A stretch of DNA of 64,000 nt from Allolobophora icterica (lineage: Eukaryota; Annelida; Clitellata; Crassiclitellata; Lumbricidae): assembly GCA_963556255.1 (NCBI GenBank), contig OY744609.1:5453753-5517752 (forward strand), written 5' to 3'. Positions 1 through 27,176 of the stretch are shown here, piece by piece. The notes under the pieces were generated by a model. That model did no database searches and had not been told where the DNA came from. It saw only the letters and a list, made by a program, of their open reading frames with translations. The position numbers and the translations under genes are program-made. Numbering within the stretch: position 1 is the stretch's first letter; each line of letters starts with the position of its first letter.

Positions 1-433
1 ATAAATACTGTGTGTTCCTCTTTACGCATAATAAGAGACACAGAGCAACAGAGAGATAGCTCACTTCTATTTTTAACCACAATGAAAATTCTTAGTCCAA
101 GATCTAAAGCTTTATGAGTCAAAACAGTTCACATGTAGGTATTATTTCCCGATTCACTTTGCTCCAATGAAACCGCTTCTACTACTACTACTACTACTAC
201 TATTTCGAGACTTGATTTTTCAGACACCCAAAACATTTCGTTTTGACTCCTAATTAGGAATGTAAATAATATTAACTATTATAATATCTTTCAAGCAAAT
301 CATTTCTCAGGAACTGAAATCATCTACGTTAAACGAAAAAGATATTCTGGAATTTTCAGAAATTGTTACAACCGGCGGAGCAAAGCGATCATGGAAGGCT
401 GTGGCATTCGAAGCGTTGAACTAAAGGGTAGAT

Positions 434-640
<207 letters not shown>

Positions 641-1172
641 CTACGTCGTCATCGTCACTATGATCATCACTGATGTTGAACAATGGTCAGAGAGTACTTA
701 GTTGTCCACGACGCAGTTAATCGTTCCCCCACACATATCTGAATTGCGTTGCGATAGTCAAGTCGTGGTCCTTTTCTTGACACTAGTCTTTGATGTGGTC
801 AAACCATTCTATAGAAGGACACCGTTCTCTTATCTTTCGCAATTCCCAATGCTACTCTATTGTCTAAAAGAACAATCAACTGGGATGTATGAGCCATTCG
901 ATAGACTGAGCAATACTAGACTTCGTGAAACGTGCTGGAACTCGGTCGTAAAACAATGCAATACAATGCAGTATGCAATGCAATGAAATGCACTTAGAAT
1001 TCAATACAAACTTATTGCGGTGTTGTACTGTACAGTTCAATGCAACACAATATACTAAACCAAGACACTGCATTTCTTTTCGCCAACTTCATATGTGTTG
1101 ACATGTACGCGCAGTACATAGCCATTATCTTAATACAGCCAAGCATTCTTCTTAACAAGTGGATCACAATAC

Positions 1173-2661
1173 CTCGGAGGTTTTGGTTGAGGATATTCGT
1201 TTCTGTCCAGAACTCAGGTCTGTCTGCGAAGGCTTCCGGTTGTCTAAGAAATGCTTCTGATATTGCCTCTTTGCCATTGAGGATTATCACCCGTCTTAGA
1301 AACACAAGTAGGCCTAAGCAGTGGAAGATTAAGTCTATTTAGTATTCATTTTTAAATCTGGAGAAGGAGGAAAGCGACAGTGAAGAAGAATGCTTGGCTG
1401 TATGTTGGTTAATTTTAAACTAAATCAAGCCTATTTATATTCACAGATTACACCTTAAGCTATATTCATTGGTTTAGAAGTTCTCTTTTGAAGTATTAAT
1501 GGTGTGAGCATCTTGACACTTAGCTGGATCAGGTTTGGATTGGTCCGCTGACTTTTGCTAGCCCAGATATATAGGCCTACTTATATCATCGCATATGCTA
1601 CCTAGTGAAAATAAACAATTCATTATATATGATACTATAGCTGGTTTACCCGGCGTTGCCCGGGGTTATAAGTTGCAATCCCTGTAGCGAATAAGCAAAT
1701 TTAGGTATAAGTTTCAATCCCTCTAGCGATTCCGTACTGTAGTTGCTTAACCCGGCGGCGCCATTTGGCGAGTGAAAATAGGTTGAGTGTAAGATTTTTT
1801 TACCAGCTAAAAATGTATTGCCCGTGTAGTTTTTGACCCGGGAGACCATGGTAGCGGTGAAAACGGGGGACGCTAAGCCTCATACTGGGTGTGTAATGCC
1901 CACCCCGAGACAGTAGTGAGGTTTGGAGTGAAAAGGTCGAGAGCTGTAGAAATGCATCGCGGTCAAAGATCGCTGTGACAGACAGACAGGCAGACAGACA
2001 GGCAGACAGACAGACAGAGTCTTGTCTTTATTTATATAGATATTGGACCTTTGAACTTTCATCGAGTTATCTTTTGAATTCCATTTAGAAGCCAATTACG
2101 GCAGTCCAGATAGCAGAAGACAATGGCATGTAAGAATTACATGGTATGACCCTTGCTTAAACTTTTACCTGTTAAGTGAACTGTGACCGAAATATGGAGA
2201 TGTAATGTGAGAAGAAACGAGGGTCCGAGATCACAGACATTAGACATGAAAACTAAGGAGGGTAAATTATAAATACAAAGTTGTATTTTAATAGATTTCT
2301 GACTCGCGCTAGAATAAAATCTAGAGAGTGAAACAGCTTCAACAGCAAAGTCATTATGCTGAAGATATGGTTACAAATGGCTATACGCCTATGTTATAAG
2401 ATCACGTTTTGTTTCCTACTTTCCTCCAAAGTTGTAAGAAATCACCGGACCAAGTTTCTCCGCTGATCTCATGAAGTGGTCTGGCGGAACTCCCATTCCT
2501 CCGCGAAGAACTGCACCGAGAAGTGATAGAACTGATGCTGATGGTGGATAGCGTTTCCCCGCATCCTTTGTTCCGTTTCGCTTCATCCAGATAAAGATGA
2601 AGATGACTGCAGTTGCAGCAACAGTTGCTGCGACAACAGATGACCAGCCGTTGTCAAACAT
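1173..2661 (-). CDS. Cytochrome P450 gene D, partial: exons 1 and 2 only
   Basis: This is the 5' part of a microsomal CYP clan 2 P450 whose remaining exons lie left of the window. Exon 1 is 2420-2661 (242 bp): ATG at 2661, a hydrophobic N-terminal anchor, then a basic stretch and the proline-rich hinge KRYPPS. Exon 2 is 1173-1294 (122 bp) and encodes the conserved block [17 protein letters not shown], followed by EAFADRPEFW. Splice sites fit: donor GTAGGA after exon 1, acceptor CTAAG before exon 2, donor GTATTG after exon 2. Exon lengths and phases equal those of the three complete copies to the right. The ATG directly follows an acceptor-like TTAG, which suggests a non-coding first exon upstream. 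Exons 3 to 5 are not in the window, so function cannot be judged. P450s of this clan are ER-bound monooxygenases using NADPH-P450 reductase; the substrate is unknown. Confidence 0.85.
1640..2045. repeat. Dispersed repeat with (GACA)n end
   Basis: The stretch begins with the motif ACCCGGCGTTGCCCGGGG and ends in a GACA/GGCA tract (1977-2017) followed by TTTATTTATATAGAT. This layout is typical of a widely dispersed non-coding retroelement end. It lies in intron 1 of P450 gene D. I cannot name the family. Confidence 0.5.
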
Positions 2662-5600
2662 CTAAGATAGGTAACGTAATGTCTTGTTCACGTAAATGTT
2701 CACGATTATCGCCTCAGATTAAAGTATTGAAGCGATTTTTAGACCACGAAGTAACACTAACTTTTATGAAACATCTATGACTTCTTATGAAAGATTAAAA
2801 TGATTCGTAGAGTTTGAATGTTAAGAATGAGCTTTGTTCAAAGTTAGATTCGATATAGTATAACTGATGCAATCTGTTTAATTGTATTTTGTTGGTTTGG
2901 TTACCCTGAATTTTGACTCACTTATTAATTCTGCAAGCCACTGATTCGTCTTATTAAGAAACTCATCGTGACAAATGAAGCTCTGGTGCAAATAATCAGC
3001 GTTGTGCATACATACTGACTTGAGCTGAATTGTCTTAAATGTGATTTGAGCTCAGGTAAAGGAGGTACATTCTTTCCTTTACATAATGTTGCTATGCGAC
3101 AATACACAATGGCAAAAATGTGATCTTTAAGATTTAGCTGATCTTCTCGATGTTGATCTGATAACTACTTGGCTTTTTTGCGTTATCTTTTGATGCTTTG
3201 TGCCTTATACACAGGCGCTACATAAGTTGCACATTAGTAATGATTAGCAATCAGCTAGTTCTATAAAAGGTCGAAGTGGACTCAGATAAAAAGATGGAAA
3301 AGATGTCCAGGCAGCGCTTCAGAACACATGCCACGAACATAATCGTAATCGTAATCGTAAACCTCAAATTTTCTAAAGAGATACTCTAAGGCCAAACAAA
3401 GGGCATCAGCTTTTTCAGGAGCTTGTTACCGCAAACCATCGTTATATTTTTCCTGTAAGCAGCCAGTAAGAAAGAAAGAAATTTAGGCGAAGTTGATTAT
3501 ATTATTGTTTTAGCAAAGAGGATAGTAGAGAAAGGATTGATCGAAGACAATCAGATACGATCAGAGAGCGATGATAGTGATAAATTGCAGCATGCAGAAT
3601 TGTCATTAGGATAATAATCAAATCTAAAGAATCGCGCAGCTTCAAACGCCATATATTGAAGATAATGGTTACAAAACAGCAATCCGCCTAAGTGGGATTC
3701 ATAAAACCAAACGAAACCTATACGGAAATATTTTACAAAGGGCTTTGATGTCGGGCAAATGACAGGGTGATTAGTTGACTAAACTTAGTAGGCCTAAGGC
3801 ACTTTAAGGCTAAATCACGCTAAATCATATCGGATTTTAGCTGGGTTTCTTATGACGGTTTTCAACTATGAGTGCCATAGTTGAAAACCGTCATAAGAAA
3901 CCCAGCTAAAATCCGATATGTCAGGGAAATCAGGAAACAGGGCAAAGTGGGCAAACTTATCTGATACAAATAGAAATTAATCGGTCGTTGTTACCAGTTT
4001 AACCCTGGTGAAAATTTAAACGATGATCCATCGGTCGAAGTCAGACAGGTCAGAAAATCATAAATCAGACCACAGCTTACCTTTAGAATTTTTCTTTCAG
4101 AATCAACAACTCAAACTCCACAGTTGGCAATGATCACTTTCCTTCTGCACGGGCCGTTTAAGAGTAAACGTTAGATGTGAATGATTAATGCGAGAAGTAG
4201 TCTGCCAAGATCAAACATAGATCCAAACCAGACAATGAAAGATATATCAAGCAAGTGTTGCCAAAATACCGAGATTGTACGCTCAAGCTCTAGGCTTCAA
4301 TACCAAACATTTTTGTAACAGTGAAATTTATGTCAAGGTCTTAAACTGAATGAACGACGCCAAACTGTTCGGCCCGTTAACGAAAACAGGCCGTTACTAT
4401 AGTCAGGTATAGTTCACTGTCAGTTGTATTGCTGTAAGCCTATCCAGCCCGGTTCTTCACGCCCATATGGAGCCCTTAGTAGGCCACCAGCGTCTCTCAG
4501 TGGCGCATTGCTAGCTCAATAACTTTGTTCCCTCTTTACTTTCTTCTTTTTCATACTGATGCGAAGCAAGTTAGCTGAATGGCAACAGCTGTATGACATA
4601 CATCAAACACCATCATCGTTTGTGACGCTATGTACGTTTGCATTGAGAGCTCGAGCCATGTTGACGTTTAGCATTTTGCGCTTTTCATCGGGTTCAAAAC
4701 GAGTAGACATTATTCACGATACAAAAGAGTGTCTGGGCTGTTTGCTGTCATGATTTAAATGCGTTATGATATTCACAGAGCGATTTGTGGTTTGTTTTCA
4801 GTGCTCGAAAAAATCACATGGACAGGTTAGAAATGAACAGGGAAATGTATGACTGAAATCCCTGTCTAGTATATCCCAGCTTCCCTTCATAGCGGAGGAA
4901 AAAGATTGAGAAGACAACAGAAAAATAACCCAGCTAACCCAAGAAGAAGCCAGAGCTACCAAGTGCTAACGACTTCATTTTTCTTAGGTTAATAGTCCAT
5001 AACGTCATCCAATTTCCCTTCTCATTTAACACGAACCCTGTCTTGTCTTGTCCAACCTTCTCATTATTACCATAGTCTTGTTTTGTCCACGTTTATCAAA
5101 AGTCCCTGCCTGGTCGTTCCAACCAATCACCATCTCCTGCTGCTCAGCTTCTGAACTCGCCAACAGCACAATCACCGGCACAGCCTATCGCAGATGCGTA
5201 ATTTTTCTTCGTCCTATTTAAATACCACTACCATAGCCACCTAGAGTCTTCCTCATAACCATTTCCGCCACGATGTTGAATAGGCATGGTGAGCTTACAC
5301 CACCATTTCGGACGGATGCAAATTACTAAAGTACAAGTGAAATTGCTCCGGAGGAATCTCGCAGCCAATCCGACGATAAGCGTGACTTTGTCTAATGAAT
5401 ATTCATGCCACATCTGTCTCTATCAGCACGTAAAACAGAGTTCAACTTCGATCTTAGGCAATTTTAGAACGATAGTTTCTTTAATTTTCATTCACGTGTA
5501 GATTCTGCTGAGCGAAATTTTAAGTTACAATAATACATTCAACTCGTACTATAGTCTATTGGTCATGAATACCTCATGCATATATACTATAGGCCTAAGC

Positions 5601-6281
5601 ATGAAATAAGCAACCTTACACTCTGGCAGCGCCAGTCCCAAGCCTGGATAATGGAGGAGGGCGACTCTAGTGGTCTTTGTTATCATACAGCGTCGTTAAA
5701 CAGAAACTACTACTACTAGCAACCTTTGAGTTTAGAACGACGACAGTAGTGTCTAACAAGATGCTTTGTATGTCGGATAATCCTTCCAAATGCTTAATCA
5801 TTTCATAACAAATTGCTTCCAGACTATACTGGTAAATGGTTAGTGTTAGTGATGAGGGTGAGGGACAGACATGGGTTTCTACTTAGAAGTCTGATAAAAG
5901 TTAGCGTTCGTCTTTAGTCCTACATTAAAATGTTTTACCCTCTCGAACAAATGCAATAGTCAATAAAAAGAGTTTTGGTTAATTTGCACTTATATGATCT
6001 ATGCATAGTTCTTTTTCACAGATTTATTTTGCATATGTTGGTAGTCAACCGCATCAAGGCTTTTGGAATGTCAACGAACCGTATTCAGCCGCTGTTCTCA
6101 GACTTAGATAACTTTGGTATTTGAGTGCATTCGTTTATTCACGTTTTCTTTCATTCAATCATTCGTTCGTTCATTCGCTCGTTCCCTCATTCGCTCTTGC
6201 AGTCCTTCATTCATTCATTCAACCAAATTTGGCATGAATACAGGTTTAAAATATTATGATAAAGAAGTTTTTGAGTAATAG
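2662..6281. other. Spacer between P450 genes D and A
   Basis: I see no coding exon here. It holds a 45-bp-arm perfect palindrome (3826-3920, listed separately), a CTACTACTA tract near 5703-5718 preceded by CGTCGTTAAACAG (a common LINE 3'-end motif), and an ATTC/GTTC-rich tract near 6140-6220. The open frames at 4559-4753 and 5228-5501 show no recognisable motif. Confidence 0.6.
3826..3920. repeat. Perfect inverted repeat, 45-bp arms, 5-nt loop
   Basis: Arms 3826-3870 and 3876-3920 are exact reverse complements separated by AGTGC. The symmetry stops abruptly at both ends. Confidence 0.95.
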
Positions 6282-6355
6282 ATGGCCGAGCCTCCGATGT
6301 CCATAGTCCTGCTTAATCAGGGCCACTTATTGCAAATCAAGGAAGATAGTGACTT

Positions 6356-6361
6356 AATTGT

Positions 6362-6404
<43 letters not shown>

Positions 6405-6520
6405 CTTTTATTGAAGCCATTTGAAGTACAAGGAAAATACAACATGAAAGTTCAAACTGGCAACAAGAGGAGACACCAAAAGGGATCTTGATCCCGCTTA
6501 GCAGGGCCACCTAGTTAACA
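6356..6520 (-). repeat. Dispersed repeat with (TCAA)n tail
   Basis: A (TCAA)n tract (6362-6404) is followed by CTTTTATTG and later by AAAGGGATCTTGATCCCGC and GGGCCACCT. A related copy lies at 62696-62850 with a (TTCAA)n tract. The shared order identifies a dispersed short element read on the minus strand, with the simple repeat as its 3' tail. Confidence 0.6.
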
Positions 6521-6748
6521 TTTATCGTAATACAAGTAAATGGCAGCACAATCAATACTTTTAACGGTAACATCGAGTTATATGATCAGCAGGTAAAAGA
6601 AACAATAATAGAACTCTTAACTAAAGAACTTAACTTAACGTATGTTTAAATTGTAGTTAAACTATTACACAAAATTAATTTCTGCGGGTCCTTTCAGTTT
6701 GAAACAGCAGCAAAGCGTTCCGCTGTGAGACTCAATGGTTTCGCTTCT

Positions 6749-13669
<6,921 letters not shown>

Positions 13670-15012
13670 CTAAGGTACATATTCTAAATGTATCTTAATA
13701 TCAGTTATATCAACAAGAAAATAATCTGGAGTGCAGTGTTTCCCATCTTGGGTACCGCGGCCCTTAAGGGTGTCGTGAACCTACTCTAGGCGTGCCGCGG
13801 CTGGATGGCAGAACAATAGCATTTGTGCAGTTTTTTCTGTAAAAGATTTACAAATTATGATTATAATTACATACTCACATATGCCGATAATTTTTAAAAC
13901 TGAGTGTAGAAATTGTTGCGACACTAGGCTTCAATACAAGGAACGTTGCTCGTCAGCAAATTAAGGAACTTACTTGAAGAAAAATAATGACATTACGGCC
14001 AGATCTCGAGGTACCTCTGACCCACCTATTATGCGTTCGTAAGTGTGCCGTGCTCTGAAATTGTTGACCAAGCGGTACTATATTACGCGACTTCAAATGC
14101 ACCGTATGAAAAACAAATGAGTCCGACTAAATATCTGTAATGCATGAAATTAGATATATTTAAAGCAGGTCTCAAGCATGTTTTAACGGGTTCATGTGAG
14201 CCATAATATTATTATTATGCGAGGTTCTAGGCGTCAATGGTGTTAACCCTGTGTTGCGTTGGCTTCGTCTTACTCAGAGCCGTGGCAACAAAGAACGTGG
14301 CCCCCTCCGAACATACGTCCGGGGCCCCTTACAATGCGGAAACTGGAATGCGCCGTTTTGGCCTCACGCCGTTCACGGTTATTTTTTGCCACTTTTAGGG
14401 CCTCTTCCTTGCGGGGCCCCCTCCGGTCGGAGGGCGGTCGCTACGCCTCTGGTCTTACTTACAGTTCCCAACATGAATGCTGTTAGTTCCGATGTCATCT
14501 AATCAGAATCGTACCATATATCTCTGGTGGAAAAGGCAGTGCTGTATGTACATATCGATTTGTGAAAGTCTTTGATATGTGATTTAAACTGAGAAAAGAC
14601 TAGCCACGGGCTTGGCGTTTTATACTTTATATACATTATATAAAAAAGTGTCGCCATACGTTATTATGTCGCTGGAGTTCTGTAACTAGAAATACTAGAA
14701 ATAGGTGAAACTGAGATCCCTATAACGCCGTCTGTTGTAACTTTTTCACAGGTGCACGTCCTACAAGCCTATGTGTCGAATGAAATTCTAAAGTCAATCG
14801 ACCTCTCGAACGTTCCGATAAAGCGAACGAAAACGGAAGGGGGAGGTTTAGAGGCGTTGGGAACAGAGTTCAAGTTTTATAATAAGCCCTTGACTAGTTT
14901 TTGTATGCCCTTGACCACCCTACATGGAGTATTGACCTGATAAACCGCTTTCATTTGATACGTCGACGCTTGATACCTTGTGCATTATGCATCGATGACA
15001 TAGATGTTAGTA

Positions 15013-15142
<130 letters not shown>

Positions 15143-16149
15143 TGAAAATAATAGTACTAATAATAATAAATCCAGAATGTGGACAGCTTAACTGTTCAGG
15201 AGGCCAAATCTCTTTTTGTTTTCAAAACACAGCTGAAAAGCTGTTTACAATATTACGATCTTAGTATTTGCGGTCACAGTTGACAGTGTAATGCACCATG
15301 GATTTAGCTTGCTATTGACAATGCTATGTAAACTGTGGTAATTAGATTACCTTAAAATGAACATTTCTGAAATACATTGATATACACACTAGGCACAAGC
15401 TTGCCGTTGTGTACTGTCTCCCATTGGGCCAAAACTGCATGCTATTTGAGGACAAAATTGAGGTAAAAACAACTAAAGGCTGATAGATGGATTAGTCATA
15501 GAAAACAAGAATTAGACACGTCACAATCGAAAAAAAATCGCAAACTCCAAACTTCTACAGTGCTACTTCGAAGGTAAGCGCAAATCACCGGCTTATTCAC
15601 GAGCCCTGCGTCGAATCAAAGATTGATGTCCAGTGGAGGTCTGAGTCCAGTTGCCAGAGAATGCATTTAATGGACCATTAACGGAAATGCACTGAAGTTC
15701 TCTCTCTTCGTGTCCTCTTCACTTTTTCCTTTTCTTTTTTATCCCATCTTTATTCATTTCATCTTTAGTTAAGTTCAGCCTGTTACTGTATTAATTAAGA
15801 TCCTAGTGGTTTGGTACATGAGAATTTTGGAGTCTGACTCCTTGCAATGCTCGTATCAATTTACCTGAATCGTCAAGAGCTGTTTTTGATGCTGCTACCT
15901 GGGGAAGGGGTTCCTACTTAGCAGGACATTAGTTACTCTTGGATCTCCCAGTTGTGTCCCATCCGGATGATAAATGTACGTAAGTTATTTGTGCTCGACC
16001 AGCACTTGTTTCTTTGTTTTCTATTTTCTATATCTACTAAAAAGTGATGAGATAGAATAATGAACTATGCTATGTTTGTTTGTATGTGTGCATGCTTGTA
16101 ATGAACAGGCATCAATCGATGGCACTGTGCAACTATGACTGCTAGAGGT

Positions 16150-16240
16150 TCCTACGCAGTAACTGTAAAAGTAGAGGTCGAGCCCGTACTCTTCGCGTTA
16201 CAAGGCGAATGCTCTAGCTAATCGGCTACCCGGGGCTGTA
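16150..16240 (-). repeat. tRNA-derived sequence (SINE head or tRNA relic)
   Basis: On the minus strand it reads GGGTAGCCGATTAGCTAGAG (A-box-like), then CGCCTTGTAACGCGAAGAGT (anticodon-arm-like) and ACGGGCTCGACCTC (B-box-like). The B box departs from GGTTCGANTCC and acceptor pairing is poor, so it is a relic rather than a working tRNA. A paralogous copy lies at 28570-28700. Confidence 0.5.
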
Positions 16241-16405
16241 TAATGTCAGATACATGTAACAATTACAATTTATTAATTCTTCCATGAAGAGAAATTATAA
16301 CGATACAAGTATTAGCCAGACTAAAATAGGTTTCTGGGTATAAGCAGAATTATAGCTGCTTATTACCAAACAATAATGATGATGAACGTCAATGTCTTCG
16401 ATTCT

Positions 16406-22501
<6,096 letters not shown>

Positions 22502-23689
22502 CTACAGTAATGTTGGTTAATGTACTGTAATGTGTTTAGCCCAACAAATGAATCATATATAGAGCATTTGTGTCTTAAAACACAAAGGAGCCCCGCAAAA
22601 GTTACCCTAGGAGTTTGAGTCGGAGTTGCTTCGGCTAGGTTGAGATAGGCTCTAGTGTTACTACAGTTTATGTCCTTGTGACTCTTCAAGTTATCTGTGC
22701 AGAGGAAAATTGAGGAGTTACAACAAGTGGAACCCAAACAACGGATTCCTACCAGAGTTAAAAAAATACACCATGTTCAAGAATTCTGAACAAAGATGCG
22801 TTTCTACTAGCGGAACTTCATTGGTACGTAAATGAAACAGCATCCGGAAATATCTCGAACACCAGGGCAGTAGCGTGGCCATGTTTTAACACTAGGGGAG
22901 CGAGCCTATAAAAAAGACCCACTTACCAAAAATAAATAATTTCAAATAATTATACGCATTATCATTACACCTATTTATTTTATTAATTTAAATAATAGCA
23001 CTGAAAAACCCAAAAGGTGGCAAAAACAATATCAGAAAAAATTGAAAAAATTGAAACTTGTTTTTGTATTTTATATAGGCATAGCGGCGCCTATATTCGG
23101 CCTGTGCGGCCTATCCCTAGGTTGATAAGTAGTAAGCACCCTGCATATTATAAAATATGCATACTATGCATGGTACCTTCACCTAGTACATACTACCAGT
23201 CTTACCTATGGATAGGCTACATAGGCGTTATTACATTAAATTGAACTTCTGATCTGACGGAATTTCTGATTTTACACGTCTAACCAGCTGCATAAGATCA
23301 AAATAGGTTATATTATTATATAATCAAATTATAATAATTCTATTATTAATAATTTATTATAGCTGTAACAAAAATAATGCTATAATAATAAGTCGCAACT
23401 CTCAACTAGTCTCAAGTAAACAAATCTTATAACGAGCATATATAAATTAAGTAAAATCATCTTTACCAGAATGTTTAATAAATTTTCGACAAATAATTCG
23501 GTTTCCAGATGACAGCATTTGATTTTCAATTAGTGTAATGTTTAATTTTGCTAGGCCCTATAAAAAATAGGCGAATGAGACCGTTGAGACGATGCTAAGA
23601 TAACTAAAGTTTATGAACTTCCGGTTGTAAACTTTTTCAGTCAAACAGTAACTAAACTAAATTTGTATATATGTATATATATATGTATG

Positions 23690-23736
<47 letters not shown>

Positions 23737-24880
23737 GTTTATTCAAAAACCAAATGACTAACCGCATTAGGGTACATATTAAAGTCAAGTAAAAACAATA
23801 TCAAACAACAATAAATGAAGTTAACAATTAAACAAGATACGAGAAAAACAATTTCTATTGACTTTAGCAGGAAACGAAAAATTATGAGGTCTAGGCCGAA
23901 GATCATATGGTAATACAGTAGCTGGAGAGAATGGTGCATATAGAACATGAAAAGGGTTAAGTTCAATGGAGCGAAAAAGCCTTTGTTTGATCAGCTTAAC
24001 ATTATACAAATACAATTAGGAAATACATTTTACTCTAAATATAGTTATGAAAAGATTGAAAAAGGTTTAGCGAATTACAGTTTAAGAACAAGATGACATA
24101 TTTCTTCTGTCGTTCGAAAGATTGGAATTAATAAATGTCGAATGATTGGAATAAAGAAATTGTGAAAAAGCTCCACATTTTGGAAAATGGTCTCAGATGG
24201 TCGCTCCACTCGAGCTACGTCACTGCCGCAGGATCTGCTCCAAAAAAAGACGTCCCATGTCTACCAGTAGGTTGTAAGACTACCTGTTACCGAAGCTCGA
24301 AGTCACTACGGACTGATCACGAATTGGCTTTGTATTTAATTGTAATTGTAATTACTATGTTTTATTGAGCCGGTGTCTAATGCGTAAGGCATCAACCGAT
24401 GGCACACCAGAGCCAAACCGTAATCAGGTCAACATCTAGAAGATCAGTACGTAAGACTTTGGCGCACTATCGGTTGATACGTTGTGCATGAAACATCTGC
24501 GCCATTGAAGTTACGAATTGATAAGAATTATAACCTTTATTTCGTCGAAATATATTCACACAAAATACGCTCCTAATCGCGGTTATATGCAAAAATTAAA
24601 AGTGAAACAAGGATCCCTGACTTTTCGTATGCTGTTGATAACCCTGCGCTTGTACACGCCTTATTACGTGTCTGATGACAGTCTATACGGGCACAGCCTC
24701 ATAGGGAAAAAAACGAGACGACGCCAGCAGACCATAAAACACGGCGCTATTGCTGATGGCCGCTGAGCCAAGACCTCGGGTTATTTTAAGACTAAATCGA
24801 GGTCAACACTTAGACTGATAGATGAATCCGCAAAGACACATGAATATTCATAAGACTGCTCAACACTTTCGGAGCAGTCA
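22502..24880. other. Left part of the spacer between P450 genes B and C
   Basis: No coding exon seen. Near 22866 the motif CAGTAGCGTGGCCA looks like a hAT-type element end, but I could not find its partner. 23660-23735 is a (TA)n/(TATG)n tract. The open frames at 23739-24015 and 24135-24368 carry no recognisable motif. Confidence 0.5.
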
Positions 24881-25088
24881 AGCTAAACCAGTGTGCGACC
24901 GTACGTTCGGAACGTACGTTGTTTCTTTCTATAACGAACGTACGGTACGCGTACATTGTTATGCCGTACGTTGGCGTAAGTTGACATCAGTTCATGACGA
25001 AATCATCTCGTCTCTCGTGAACTTTGTTCATTCTGCATAAATTGTGCACAAGGAAAGTTAACAACATCCAACAAAAATAGCCTACTAG

Positions 25089-25274
25089 CAGTAGCGGTGC
25101 CATACTTTTTTGTAACCAGGGCATAGCCAGGGCAGTCAAACAAGTTACCAGTGGGGGACGATTTCTGCCCGAACAAATCTGGGTAGGGCAAATATTCTGG
25201 CATGGAAACGACCAGGGCAAAGGCTTTTTACCAGGGCATTTGCACTGGCTCGCCCTGGTGTAGTCCCGCCACAG
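25089..25274. mobile_element. Small hAT-like MITE, nested
   Basis: 186 bp flanked by CCTACTAG (25081-25088) and CCTATTAG (25275-25282), an 8-bp TSD with one mismatch. The ends CAGTAGCGGTGCC and CTGTGGCGGGAC are decayed inverted repeats. Confidence 0.6.
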
Positions 25275-25339
25275 CCTATTAGTACATAGCTATAGTTCTA
25301 GGTTCTAGCTACTACAGCCAGTCATTACCAGCCAGTCAC

Positions 25340-25623
25340 CAGAGGCGCGTTTACAGAAAACAGGCCCTAGGCGCAAACATTTACGGAGCCCTTCTGGACT
25401 TGTATTAGCCCAAATGAAGAAAACAATTATAAATAACAATAACATACTTTTATGTAAATGCTAAACTGTAAAATAAATAAAAAAAATAGGTTATATTTAA
25501 AATAATTCAAAATGAAAAATGTTACTTTTTATAACTGAACAAAAATATTTTCATTCGTTTGTAGCTCCGAGATCTGGAGCCCTAGGCGCGCGCCTAGTGC
25601 GCCTATACGTAAACGCGCCTCTG
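25340..25623. mobile_element. hAT-like MITE with perfect 15-bp TIR and 8-bp TSD, nested
   Basis: 284 bp with inverted ends CAGAGGCGCGTTTAC...GTAAACGCGCCTCTG and perfect flanking duplication CCAGTCAC (25332-25339, 25624-25631). No coding capacity. Confidence 0.9.
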
Positions 25624-25978
25624 CCAGTCACACGCTGTAGAGCTAAACTGATCTAGGCCTCATGTGTAATATTCTGACGACAACAATAATAATGCTAGAT
25701 TATGATCAGTTACAACAAAAATTAAAAATCAATACCCGCTGCTCATTATAATATGCGCGTGCGTTTTATTCCTCGTGCTGGTAAAGAAAACAACTAAAAT
25801 GACGATGACGAAAGTGCGTATAGAACACCAGTTCTTCCATGAATGTATTTTGTTCATTCTACAACTGCAAGATAGTTTAACGTTACCGTACGCGTACGGT
25901 TAGGCGTCCGTTATTCTTTCGATAACGTACGTACGCGTACGTTATTCCGGTAGGCCTAAGCAACGTACGGTCGCACTG

Positions 25979-26787
25979 CGGCACTTTCAGTTAAACTGAC
26001 GAACGCCCATAAGATAATTGTGGGCGAGAACAAGGGTAGAAAGTCGCTTTTTCCATTATTTGAATGTATGTACTATGCGTGAATGCATGAAAGTACGTAA
26101 GTATGCAACATGCATGCAAGTATGTACGTAAGTATTTATCATTGCATGAATAAATGAATCAATGTATGTATGTATGTATGTTGTATCTCGACATATGAAT
26201 AGAGCCATATCGGTGCCTCTCAATAGCACTGAATCATGACCATCTAATATCTATCCTTTATAAACGTAAATTTCAGATCTAAGTTATTAAATAGAGTAGT
26301 CTTCCGATGTTCAATAAACTCAGCTCTCATCTGCACTTATGTATTCCTTCATTCGGCAGGTCATAAATTGCTCTTACCTACTCCATATCCAAGGCGGCTA
26401 TATTAATGCGACGAGGAACCTGAGGCTCTTATATCAGCGTCGCGTCGGTTTTTTCCGTCGGAGATGTTGGCAATATTGGTGACTGCAATTCATCTTTTCG
26501 GTAAAGCGTATTTCCAATCTTATCTACTGTTTTCCGCCTTGCCGGATTAACATCTAGAGTGGAATATCAGTTGGATACCCTAAGGTACCTTAACGGTAAA
26601 CACTTCAGAAGTGTGACACTGAGGACCTATATCAGATGTTCAGCGATATCTTGGCTGCCAGATCAGTTTATGTCGACCTTAGCTTGCCTATCTCTCACGC
26701 CTGCGATTCCTAGCTCAGCTGATGAACCAGTGAGGTATTAATTACCGTAAATATTTACTTTCTTTACTGACTTACTGAGATATTCAC

Positions 26788-26855
<68 letters not shown>

Positions 26856-27087
26856 CTGACTAGAGTTTCTCCAGGAGTTGGGCCGCCGCATGACAGAGGC
26901 AACGGGAGACCCTAGAGAAAGCATGCACCTGTTCCAGCGTTTGTCAGTTTGCACGCAACGGTTCAATGGCGTTGCATTCAGAGGCACTTTTGGGCACGAA
27001 GTCGGAGACGAGAACCAATAAACTGTTTTTAATCTTCTTTTACAGCCCGAGGGATCTTTACTACCTCGGGTAAAAAAAAAAAAAAAA

Positions 27088-27176
<89 letters not shown>

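Larger units (their letters stand above)
24889..25978. mobile_element. hAT-like non-autonomous element with nested MITEs
   Basis: The left end CAGTGTGCGACCGTACGTT and the right end (reverse complement) CAGTGCGACCGTACGTT form inverted repeats differing by a 2-bp indel. Many CGTACG motifs cluster just inside both ends (24899-24980, 25885-25965), as in hAT subterminal repeats. I see no 8-bp target duplication. It encodes no transposase and contains two further MITEs. Confidence 0.65.

Noticed and set aside
22865..22890. Left end of another hAT-like element (CAGTAGCGTGGCCA)
   Set aside because: No matching right end or target duplication could be found by eye.
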